From positions 1 through 22,224 of the forward strand of contig CATZKS010000019.1 in assembly GCA_958421035.1 (NCBI GenBank): a stretch of 22,224 nt of DNA, read 5' to 3'. This DNA is from an uncultured Collinsella sp. (GTDB lineage: Bacteria > Actinomycetota > Coriobacteriia > Coriobacteriales > Coriobacteriaceae). The notes beneath the pieces were generated by a model that saw only the letters and a list, made by a program, of their open reading frames with translations, had not been told where the DNA came from and did not search any database. Shown piece after piece: positions 1 to 7,065 of the stretch. The position numbers and the translations under genes are program-made. Position 1 is the first letter of the stretch. Each line of letters opens with the position of its first letter.

Positions 1-336
1 AATGTCATGTTTCGTAGAGATTGCTGGCAAAAGGTTGGACCCTTTAATGATTCTTTGTGTTACTCCCCTGATTGGGAGTATTGGATTCGTCTATCACTTA
101 ATAGTGATGTCTGCTATCTAGACTCAATTTATTCCTATTTTAGAGTGTGCAACGAATCTACTACGAACTCACTTTTTAAGGATAAAAAAGAGCAATTGAA
201 ACGCGATGAGTTTGATTTTGTGCGAGCAATCTGTTCACTCGATGGTATCAATATATCGTCGGTTGATTTAACCGCTCGTAAATTGTCGCTCTCAATCAGG
301 AACATTGCTAAACGGATTTATTTTTCCGTTCACTGA
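1..336 (+). CDS. Family 2 glycosyltransferase, C-terminal fragment (5' end outside window)
   Basis: The reading frame is open from the left edge (Asn-Val precede the first ATG at 7) and stops with TGA at 334-336, so only the last 111 residues are visible. The stretch FRRDCWQKVGPFNDSL followed by SPDWEYWIRLSL is typical of the end of GT-A fold family 2 glycosyltransferases, where the acidic D-x-E-x-W element sits in the acceptor-side part of the catalytic domain. The remaining tail is polar and has no membrane segment. It lies 16 bases upstream of rfbA on the same strand, so it is probably part of the same polysaccharide transcription unit. Its composition is clearly AT-rich, unlike the GC-rich rfbA that follows. 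The donor sugar and linkage cannot be told from this fragment. Confidence 0.8.
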   Translation, partial: NVMFRRDCWQKVGPFNDSLCYSPDWEYWIRLSLNSDVCYLDSIYSYFRVCNESTTNSLFKDKKEQLKRDEFDFVRAICSLDGINISSVDLTARKLSLSIRNIAKRIYFSVH

Positions 337-352
337 CTTTGGAAGTGATTGA

Positions 353-1252
353 ATGAAAGGCATCATCCTCGCCGGCGGGTCCGGCACGCGCCTGTACCCG
401 CTCACGCTCGTGACCTCCAAGCAGCTGCTGCCGGTCTACGACAAGCCCATGATCTACTACCCGCTCAGCACACTCATGCTGGCGGGCATCCGCGACATCC
501 TGGTCATCTCCACGCCGACCGACCTCCCCAACTTCGAGCGCCTGCTCGGGGACGGCTCGCGCTACGGCGTGAACCTCTCCTACGCCGAGCAGCCGAGCCC
601 CGACGGCCTGGCGCAGGCCTTCACCATCGGCGAGGAGTTCATCGCCGGCGAGCCGTGCGCGCTGGTGCTCGGCGACAACATCTTCTACGGCAACGGCCTG
701 TCGCGCCACCTGACGCGCGCCGTCCAGAACGCCGAGTCGGGCCGCGCCACGGTCTTCGGCTACCACGTGGACGACCCCGAGCGCTTCGGCGTCGTGGAGT
801 TTGACGGCGAGGGCAGGGCCGTCTCCATCGAGGAGAAGCCCGCCGAGCCCAAGAGCTCCTACGCCGTCACCGGCCTGTACTTCTACCCGGGCGACGTGGC
901 CGCCAAGGCCCATAGGGTCGAGCCCTCGGCCCGCGGCGAGCTGGAGATCACCGACCTCAACCGGATGTACCTGGAGGAGGGGACGCTGTCCGTCGTGACC
1001 CTCGGCCGCGGCTACGCCTGGCTGGACACCGGCACCATGGAGAGCCTGCACGAGGCCGCCGAGTTCGTCCGCGCCGTGGAGCACTCCCAGGACCTGCCCG
1101 TGTCCGTCCCCGAGGAGATCGCCTGGGAGAACGGCTGGATCACCACCGAGGGGCTCAAGCAGGCCGCCGAGGCCGACGGCAAGTCGGTCTACGGCCAGCA
1201 CCTGAAGAAGGTCGCCGCCGGCGAGATCGTCAACAGCCCGCGCGAGTACTAG
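353..1252 (+). CDS. rfbA: Glucose-1-phosphate thymidylyltransferase
   Basis: This enzyme (RmlA) joins dTTP and glucose 1-phosphate to give dTDP-glucose, the first step of dTDP-L-rhamnose synthesis in the cytoplasm. The 299 residues match the usual family length. The nucleotide-binding loop GGSGTRLYPLT (8-18), the substrate segment SKQLLPVYDKPMIYYP (22-37), the metal-binding Asp in LGDN (about 108), EEKP (160-163) and EITDLN (198-203) are all present. The ATG at 353 has GGAAG seven bases upstream. It is the first gene of a tight rfbA-rfbB-rfbCD block (18 and 12 base gaps). Almost every codon ends in G or C, in sharp contrast to the AT-rich glycosyltransferase upstream. Confidence 0.97.
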   Translation: MKGIILAGGSGTRLYPLTLVTSKQLLPVYDKPMIYYPLSTLMLAGIRDILVISTPTDLPNFERLLGDGSRYGVNLSYAEQPSPDGLAQAFTIGEEFIAGEPCALVLGDNIFYGNGLSRHLTRAVQNAESGRATVFGYHVDDPERFGVVEFDGEGRAVSIEEKPAEPKSSYAVTGLYFYPGDVAAKAHRVEPSARGELEITDLNRMYLEEGTLSVVTLGRGYAWLDTGTMESLHEAAEFVRAVEHSQDLPVSVPEEIAWENGWITTEGLKQAAEADGKSVYGQHLKKVAAGEIVNSPREY

Positions 1253-1270
1253 GAACAAGGAGATTCGAAC

Positions 1271-2293
1271 ATGGCAGAGGAGACCTTCTCCCCCAAGAAC
1301 GTCATCGTCACGGGCGGCTGCGGCTTCATCGGCAGCAACTTCGTGCACTACGTGGTCAACAACCACCCGGACGTCCACGTGACCGTCCTGGACAAGCTGA
1401 CCTACGCCGGCAACCCCGAGAACATCGCCGGCCTGCCCTCCGACCGCGTGGAGCTCGTCGTGGGCGACATCTGCGACGCCGAGCTGCTGGACCGCATCGT
1501 CCCGGGCCACGACGCCATCGTGCACTACGCCGCCGAGAGCCACAACGACAACTCCATCGCGGACCCGGAGCCGTTCCTGCGCACCAACGTCGAGGGCACC
1601 TTCCGACTTCTGGAGGCCGTGAGGAAATACGGCGTCCGCTACCACCACGTCTCCACCGACGAGGTCTACGGCGACCTGGCGCTCGACGACCCGGCCAAGT
1701 TCACTGAGGAGACGCCCTACCACCCGTCCTCGCCGTACAGCTCGACCAAGGCCAGCTCCGACATGCTCGTGCGCGCCTGGACCCGCACCTACGGCCTGCG
1801 CGCCACGATCTCCAACTGCTCCAACAACTACGGCCCCTACCAGCACGTGGAGAAGTTCATCCCCAGGCAGATCACGAACATCATCGACGGCGTCCGCCCC
1901 AAGCTCTACGGTAAGGGCGAGAACGTCCGCGACTGGATCCACACCGAGGACCACTCCTCGGCCGTCTGGGACATCCTGACCAAGGGCCGCACGGGGGAGA
2001 CCTACCTCATCGGGGCCGACGGCGAGAGGGACAACATCACGGTCCTGCGCATGATCCTCGAGGCCATGGGCCGCGACCCCGAGGACTTCGACTGGGTCGC
2101 CGACCGCCCCGGCCACGACCGCCGCTACGCCATCGACAGCACGAAGCTCCAGCGCGAGCTCGGCTGGAGGCCGGCCCACACCGACTTCGCCGAGGGCCTG
2201 AAGCAGACGATCGACTGGTACGTCGAGAACGAGCCCTGGTGGCGCCCGGCCAAGGAGGCCACCGAGGCCCGCTACCGCGCGCAGGGCCAGTAG
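1271..2293 (+). CDS. rfbB: dTDP-glucose 4,6-dehydratase
   Basis: RmlB converts dTDP-glucose to dTDP-4-keto-6-deoxyglucose, step two of dTDP-rhamnose synthesis. This is an extended short-chain dehydrogenase of 340 residues, the usual size. Visible motifs are the NAD-binding GGCGFIG (15-21), HYAAESH (about 85-91), the TDE triad of the dehydratase active site (129-131, within HVSTDEVYGDL) and the catalytic YSSTK (156-160). A clear AAGGAG lies eight bases before the ATG. The 18-base gap from rfbA and 12-base gap to rfbCD indicate one operon. Its codon use matches rfbA and rfbCD and is far more GC-rich than the genes on either side of the block. Confidence 0.97.
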   Translation: MAEETFSPKNVIVTGGCGFIGSNFVHYVVNNHPDVHVTVLDKLTYAGNPENIAGLPSDRVELVVGDICDAELLDRIVPGHDAIVHYAAESHNDNSIADPEPFLRTNVEGTFRLLEAVRKYGVRYHHVSTDEVYGDLALDDPAKFTEETPYHPSSPYSSTKASSDMLVRAWTRTYGLRATISNCSNNYGPYQHVEKFIPRQITNIIDGVRPKLYGKGENVRDWIHTEDHSSAVWDILTKGRTGETYLIGADGERDNITVLRMILEAMGRDPEDFDWVADRPGHDRRYAIDSTKLQRELGWRPAHTDFAEGLKQTIDWYVENEPWWRPAKEATEARYRAQGQ

Positions 2294-2305
2294 GAGGGGA
2301 GACAC

Positions 2306-3754
2306 ATGGCAGACATCGCATTCGAGAAGGACCTCTCCGTCGCCGAGACCGGCATCGGGGGCCTCAAGGTCGTCGACCTGGCCGTCCACGGCGACTCGCG
2401 CGGCTGGTTCAAGGAGAACTGGCAGCGCGCCAAGATGTGCGCCCTGGGCATCCCGGACCTCCGCGTCGTCCAGAACAACGTCTCCTACAACGAGAAGAGG
2501 GGCGTCACCCGCGGCATCCACGCCGAGCCCTGGGACAAGTTCATCTCCGTGGCCCGCGGCTCGGTCTTCGGCGCATGGGTCGACCTGCGCGAGGGCAGCG
2601 CCACCTACGGGAAGGTCTACACGACCGTGCTGGACCCGAGCAAGGCCATCTACGTCCCGCGCGGCGTGGGCAACAGCTTCCAGGCGCTGGAGGACGGCAC
2701 CGCCTACACCTACCTGGTGGACGCCCACTGGTCCCTCGAGCTCAAGAGGACCTACACCTTCGTTAACCTCGCCGACCCCGAGCTCGCCATCGAGTGGCCG
2801 ATCCCGCTGGAGGAGGCCACCGTCTCCGAGGCCGACCTCAACCACCCGATGCTCAGGGACGTCGTCCCCATGGCGCCCAAGAGGACGCTCGTCACCGGCT
2901 GCAACGGCCAGCTGGGCCGCGCGGTGCGCGCGCTCGCCGGGGAGCGCGGCGTGGCCAAGGACTTCGACTTCTGCGACATCGACACCTTCGACATGTCAGA
3001 CCCGGACGCCTACTCCCGCTACGACTGGTCGCTCTACGGAACCGTGATCAACTGCGGCGCCTACACCGCCGTGGACAGGGCGGAGACCCCCGAGGGCCGC
3101 GTGACCGCCTGGAAGGCCAACGCGACCGGCCCGGCCCTGCTCGCCCGCACATGCTCTGATCACGGGATCACCCTCGTCCACGTGTCCTCCGACTACGTCT
3201 TCGACGGCACGGCCGAGGTCCATACCGAGGTCGAGCCCCTCAGCCCGCTTTCCGTCTACGGCCAGACCAAGGCCGCTGGCGACATCGCCGTGGCCGGGTG
3301 TCCGCGCCACTACATCATGCGCTCCAGCTGGGTCATCGGCGAGGGCCACAACTTCGTCAGGACCATGAAGGGGCTGTCCGACCGCGTCGCCGACCCCGAC
3401 GACAAACTCACGCAGGTCACGGTCGTCGACGACCAGCTGGGCCGCCTGACCTTCACGCGCGACATGGCCGCCGCCATCTTCCACGTGCTGGGGACGCACG
3501 CCCCCTACGGCACCTATAACTGCACCGGCTCCGGTGCGGTCAAGTCCTGGGCGGACATCGCCCGCGCCGTCTTCGAGGCAGCCAACGGCAACGGGGAGAA
3601 GGTCGTGCCGGTCAGCACTGCCGACTACTACGCCGGCGCCGTCGGCCCCATCGCCCCGCGCCCGGTCCACTCCGCGCTCGACCTTTCCAGGCTCGAGTCG
3701 GTCGGGTTCCACATGCCCGACTGGGAGGAAGAGCTAAAACTTCATTTTGATTAG
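2306..3754 (+). CDS. rfbCD: Fused dTDP-4-dehydrorhamnose 3,5-epimerase / dTDP-4-dehydrorhamnose reductase (RmlC-RmlD)
   Basis: This one polypeptide of 482 residues covers the last two steps of dTDP-L-rhamnose synthesis. Residues 1 to about 185 are an RmlC cupin: SRGWFKENW (31-39), RGIHAEPWDKF (69-79, with the expected active-site His72 and a Lys at 78) and TAYTYL (132-137, with the active-site Tyr). The canonical A-H-G-F element is changed here to G-N-S-F (122-125). Residues about 192-482 are RmlD: TGCNGQLG (197-204), NCGAYTAVDRAE (249-260), HVSSDYVFDGT (292-302) and YGQTK (318-322). GGAGGGG precedes the ATG. The fusion has, to my knowledge, relatives in other actinobacteria. The last seven codons before TAG are suddenly AT-rich, which suggests that a composition breakpoint falls inside the 3' end. 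Confidence 0.93.
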   Translation: MADIAFEKDLSVAETGIGGLKVVDLAVHGDSRGWFKENWQRAKMCALGIPDLRVVQNNVSYNEKRGVTRGIHAEPWDKFISVARGSVFGAWVDLREGSATYGKVYTTVLDPSKAIYVPRGVGNSFQALEDGTAYTYLVDAHWSLELKRTYTFVNLADPELAIEWPIPLEEATVSEADLNHPMLRDVVPMAPKRTLVTGCNGQLGRAVRALAGERGVAKDFDFCDIDTFDMSDPDAYSRYDWSLYGTVINCGAYTAVDRAETPEGRVTAWKANATGPALLARTCSDHGITLVHVSSDYVFDGTAEVHTEVEPLSPLSVYGQTKAAGDIAVAGCPRHYIMRSSWVIGEGHNFVRTMKGLSDRVADPDDKLTQVTVVDDQLGRLTFTRDMAAAIFHVLGTHAPYGTYNCTGSGAVKSWADIARAVFEAANGNGEKVVPVSTADYYAGAVGPIAPRPVHSALDLSRLESVGFHMPDWEEELKLHFD

Positions 3755-3766
3755 ATGCCTTTAGTA

Positions 3767-3807
3767 CATTGTTTGCATTCTTAAAATCAGTGAGAATGCA
3801 AACAATG
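3767..3807. repeat. Perfect 15-bp inverted repeat between rfbCD and the first GlfT2-like gene
   Basis: CATTGTTTGCATTCT (3767-3781) is matched exactly by its reverse complement at 3793-3807, with 11 bases between. It lies 12 bases after the rfbCD stop and about 60 bases before the next start codon, right at the switch from GC-rich to AT-rich sequence. No T-run follows on either strand, so it is not a typical intrinsic terminator. It could be a stabilising or Rho-associated 3' hairpin, a protein-binding palindrome or a remnant of a small mobile palindrome. A smaller hairpin (AATGCC/GGCATT, 3804-3818) overlaps its end. Confidence 0.75.
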
Positions 3808-3865
3808 CCATGGGCATTTATACCATTTTGCCAAGTTGCACCAGGAATTTTTTGGATGGTTTTCA

Positions 3866-5746
3866 ATGCATTTTAAACTTGCAAATTTGATTTTTAACGG
3901 ATCTGATGCGATGTTGCAGTATCCATTGCTTTGCTATAGGGCAACGGAGGGTCTTGTTATTCCAACTTCGAATGGCGCTATTGAAATCATGAAATCGACC
4001 AATGTTGATTTCACAACATATTTTAATGCGCTATCCATTTATAAGTGGCGAAAATACACTACTGCAAAGGCGTTTTATCTTCATATCGAGTATTGCGGCT
4101 CCGCCTTAACGCTTCAGCAGACGTATGCAAATAATTATTCTTGGATTCCTTCTACAATTGATGGCTCTGCGGTTAGTTTGCAACGATCCGATGAATGGAG
4201 TACGGCTGAAATCGAACTCTCCCTTTGTGAGGGAGAGATTCTGCACGCTTTTAATATCAGTACTGAAGGCCCTGTTAATATTCGGAATGCGTATTATTAT
4301 TGCGATTGTGAAGAACTGGATATTCATCCAGTTGAGCTAGCGCTTGCAACTACTACGTTTAAAAAAGAAGACTATATTGTCCGTAACGTATCTCTTTTAC
4401 AAAAGAACATTATTGATTCTGATGAAGAGATTGCTGATCATTTCCACGTACACATTATTGATAATGGCCGTTCGCTGAATAGTGCAAACCTGGATTCATC
4501 GCGTGTTACTGTTCATCCAAATCCTAATGTCGGCGGGTCTGGTGGTTTTGCTCGGGGGATGATTGAGTCACTTGAGCAGAATCCTAAAGCGACTCATGTT
4601 CTCCTGATGGACGATGATGTCGAGGTTCTTCCCGAGAGTTTTATCCGCACTTTCAACCTGCTCTCTCTTCTCAAAGAAGAATATGCTGAGGCCTTTTTAT
4701 CGGGTGCCATGATGAGCTTGGAAGAGCCCAATTTGCGTACCGAGGATTTAGGGTTCTTTACTGCTAAGGGAACTTTTTCTCCCCTTAAGCCTGCAGGCTA
4801 TATGACCTCACTTCATGATGTCGTTGAGACCGAGATATATAAGGCCCCAACTGGCCTTTATGAGGACACTGCCCAACAGTATGCTGGCTGGTGGTATTGC
4901 GTTATACCTACCGCAACGATTGAACGTGAGGGGTTGCCCTTGCCCTTATTTGTTCGTTCTGATGATGCTGAGTATGCGCTTCGTTGCAAACCCAAGTTCA
5001 TGTCCATGAATGGTATTTGCGTTTGGCATAATTCCTTTAAGTTTAAGTATAGTGCTGCCGTGGAGCGTTATCAGGTAAGCCGAAATACGCTAATCAGTCA
5101 GGCGACAACTGGCGCTGCGCCTCTCTCTGATTTTCTTTATGAGATTCGTCGTGAAGTTGAGCTCGACTTGAAGAAATTTAATTACGATGAAGCTGCTCTT
5201 GCCGTAAAAGGTCTTGAAGATTTTTTGAGAGGTCCGGAGTGGATTTCTCATCCTGTCGCTGAATCCCGTTTTATGGCGGCAAATCGTGAAAGGGAACAAT
5301 TGATTCCCATCGAGCAGCTCATCCCTCAGGCACAAGAATTGGGTGTCGACTTGACGCAACTGACTTTTGGCAATTTGAGCCTTGGGGGCGACAGGTCTAG
5401 GCTGCAGGCATTTAAGGATTATCTGACCATTAATGGCCACCGTTTTGTTAACGACTCCGCTAAACGTAACGGTAGGGTTGCTGTTATTGATGCTGCGGGA
5501 TGGGTTTATCCCGCAGGTAAAATCAGGGATGTTGACACGCTTATTGTGGTAGATATGCCTAATAAAAAGGGTGCCATTAGACATATGGATAAGAAGCGAT
5601 TCAAAGAGGTTTGGAGTCGTTTTCGTAAAGCCGAGAAGGAATTCAAGCGAAACAAAGATAAGATTTATACCGAATACGCTTCGTATAGAGATGTCTTTAC
5701 TTCGATCGATTTCTGGAAACAGTATTTGAAAGAGGCGTCGGAGTAG
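3866..5746 (+). CDS. GlfT2-like galactofuranosyltransferase (first copy)
   Basis: This gene encodes 626 residues from the ATG at 3866, preceded by GGATGG. A TTG at 3836 would add ten residues, but the paralogue at 7066 aligns as MQFKLAN against MHFKLAN here, which supports the ATG. The layout matches mycobacterial GlfT2 (about 637 residues): an N-terminal beta-rich domain (about 1-150), a GT-A catalytic core and a C-terminal helical domain. Core motifs are VHIIDNGRSLNS, NPNVGGSGGFARGM, MDDDV (Asp249-251), WWY, SDDAEYALR (Asp366-367) and WHNSF (His388). These correspond to the GlfT2 DDD motif, catalytic base and metal-binding His. The family uses UDP-galactofuranose to build beta-linked galactan on a lipid carrier at the inner membrane face. 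The gene is AT-rich. Exact linkage and acceptor are not known. Confidence 0.88.
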   Translation: MHFKLANLIFNGSDAMLQYPLLCYRATEGLVIPTSNGAIEIMKSTNVDFTTYFNALSIYKWRKYTTAKAFYLHIEYCGSALTLQQTYANNYSWIPSTIDGSAVSLQRSDEWSTAEIELSLCEGEILHAFNISTEGPVNIRNAYYYCDCEELDIHPVELALATTTFKKEDYIVRNVSLLQKNIIDSDEEIADHFHVHIIDNGRSLNSANLDSSRVTVHPNPNVGGSGGFARGMIESLEQNPKATHVLLMDDDVEVLPESFIRTFNLLSLLKEEYAEAFLSGAMMSLEEPNLRTEDLGFFTAKGTFSPLKPAGYMTSLHDVVETEIYKAPTGLYEDTAQQYAGWWYCVIPTATIEREGLPLPLFVRSDDAEYALRCKPKFMSMNGICVWHNSFKFKYSAAVERYQVSRNTLISQATTGAAPLSDFLYEIRREVELDLKKFNYDEAALAVKGLEDFLRGPEWISHPVAESRFMAANREREQLIPIEQLIPQAQELGVDLTQLTFGNLSLGGDRSRLQAFKDYLTINGHRFVNDSAKRNGRVAVIDAAGWVYPAGKIRDVDTLIVVDMPNKKGAIRHMDKKRFKEVWSRFRKAEKEFKRNKDKIYTEYASYRDVFTSIDFWKQYLKEASE

Positions 5747-5753
5747 TCTTCAT

Positions 5754-5790
5754 GTGAGTGGGTTTCAAGGTGGGACCCACTCATTCTTTT
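5754..5790 (+). terminator. Rho-independent terminator after first GlfT2-like gene
   Basis: TGAGTGGGT (5755-5763) pairs with ACCCACTCA (5775-5783) around an 11-base loop, and TTCTTTT follows. It begins eight bases after the stop of the GlfT2-like gene. It suggests that at least part of the transcription stops before licD, so licD may have its own promoter in the 60 bases that follow; I see no convincing -35/-10 pair there. Confidence 0.65.
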
Positions 5791-5845
5791 GTATCATATG
5801 AGTAATTGTGCTTCGTTCATTGTTTGTTGTTGCGAAGGTTAAGCC

Positions 5846-7033
5846 ATGTCCTTGCTTTCTACTATTAAAAAGATCCTCCCTGGCTCATCCCGATCGTTGC
5901 ATGCTATGCATGAGGATATGGACCGTCGTTTTGACGAGGTTTTCGCCCGTATTGAGCAGGCCGATAACGGTATCAATATGAATATCAATTACAAATTCGA
6001 TACTCGGCTATTTCCAGAAATTGAATTGCTCAAGCAACGCCAACAAAGTCTGTCAGAACAAATGAGGCTTCGCTTTGAATTGTTAGCGCGACGTGCGTAC
6101 CCCGATCTCACCCCTTTTGAGCTCCGTTGCAAAATCTTTGATGCATTGCCCGACGCCGAGGGTGATATTCGATTGATGCAGCAGGCAAACGCGGCGTTGA
6201 TGAGTAAGCTAGACGCGATTTGTGCTGCCAATAATATTCAATACTGGCTTTCTTATGGTTCTCTTGTTGGCACCTTGTCTCGATCGGGTTTTATTCCTTG
6301 GGACGACGATATTGATATCTGCATGCTTAGGTCCGATGTGGATAAGCTCACTGCCGCTTTAAAAGACGACCCTGAATATCAAATCACTCTTGTATATGAC
6401 TGGTTTGTAAAGTGCCGTCAAGTTCGCTTTTGTTCAACTAATTCGCTTATACCTTGTTTTGTGGACATTTCGATTTACGACCGTGCGGCCGAGAATTCCA
6501 AGCGCGCGAACGATCGACTTAGGCAACTCAGAATTGAGCTTATGGATTTCTTTGACAAAAATGAACATGAGTTTAGTTTTTGGAAAGATAATCCTTGGAT
6601 GTTTCATCCCGACAGTGGTCTTAGCGTGCAGTGCGGGGATGTTGACTTGGAAGCTCAGAGAACAGTTGTTTCTTCTGCGGAGATTGATCTTGTCCAGAGC
6701 GTATTCGATTCGTTTAACGAAAAGGCTCATGCACTTGGTTTGTTGACCGATGAGCCTCATGGCGATTTTGCATACGCGATCGATAACGTTTTTGATGCCC
6801 CTAAGCGAAAAATAATTTGGGATCGCAACGATATTCTTCCCGTAAGAAAGCATCCGTTTGGCGGTTTCTCTTTTTCGGTTCCTGCGAAAGCGGAAAAGGT
6901 CGCTGACGCCTGTTATCCTGGATGGCCTTACATGCCTATGGACATCTGCGGGCATGATCATTTTGCAAAGGATGTTTTGTCTGATCCTGATGTTCGCTCC
7001 GCGATGGCAAAGTTTGTCGTCGAATGTAATTAG
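5846..7033 (+). CDS. LicD-family phosphotransferase
   Basis: This 395-residue protein carries the LicD signature at about 137-160: YWLSYGSLVGTLSRSGF, then IPWDDDIDICM with Asp153-155 and Asp157. LicD proteins have a nucleotidyltransferase-like fold and transfer phosphocholine or similar phospho-groups onto cell-surface sugars. Residues about 17-75 before the LicD domain are charged and heptad-like, probably a short coiled coil (MHEDMDRRFDEVFARIEQ and a later LLKQRQQSLSEQMRLRFELL). There is no signal peptide or membrane segment, so it should act in the cytoplasm. GAAGG lies seven bases before the ATG. The gene sits between the two GlfT2-like genes, suggesting that it decorates the same glycan. 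No choline uptake or cytidylyltransferase gene is in the window, so the transferred group is unknown. Confidence 0.87.
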   Translation: MSLLSTIKKILPGSSRSLHAMHEDMDRRFDEVFARIEQADNGINMNINYKFDTRLFPEIELLKQRQQSLSEQMRLRFELLARRAYPDLTPFELRCKIFDALPDAEGDIRLMQQANAALMSKLDAICAANNIQYWLSYGSLVGTLSRSGFIPWDDDIDICMLRSDVDKLTAALKDDPEYQITLVYDWFVKCRQVRFCSTNSLIPCFVDISIYDRAAENSKRANDRLRQLRIELMDFFDKNEHEFSFWKDNPWMFHPDSGLSVQCGDVDLEAQRTVVSSAEIDLVQSVFDSFNEKAHALGLLTDEPHGDFAYAIDNVFDAPKRKIIWDRNDILPVRKHPFGGFSFSVPAKAEKVADACYPGWPYMPMDICGHDHFAKDVLSDPDVRSAMAKFVVECN

Positions 7034-7065
7034 TAGTTACAACGGCTTTGATTAAGGTATTTGAA

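Noticed and set aside
308..2845. Very long minus-strand open frame (845 codons) opposite rfbA-rfbCD
   Set aside because: It is an antisense shadow of GC-rich codons; the residues are low-complexity Val/Gly/Asp/Leu, while the plus strand encodes clear RmlA, RmlB and RmlC.
3612..3866. 84-codon minus-strand frame across the rfbCD end and palindrome, considered as a transposase remnant
   Set aside because: I see no transposase motif, and half of it is antisense to rfbCD.
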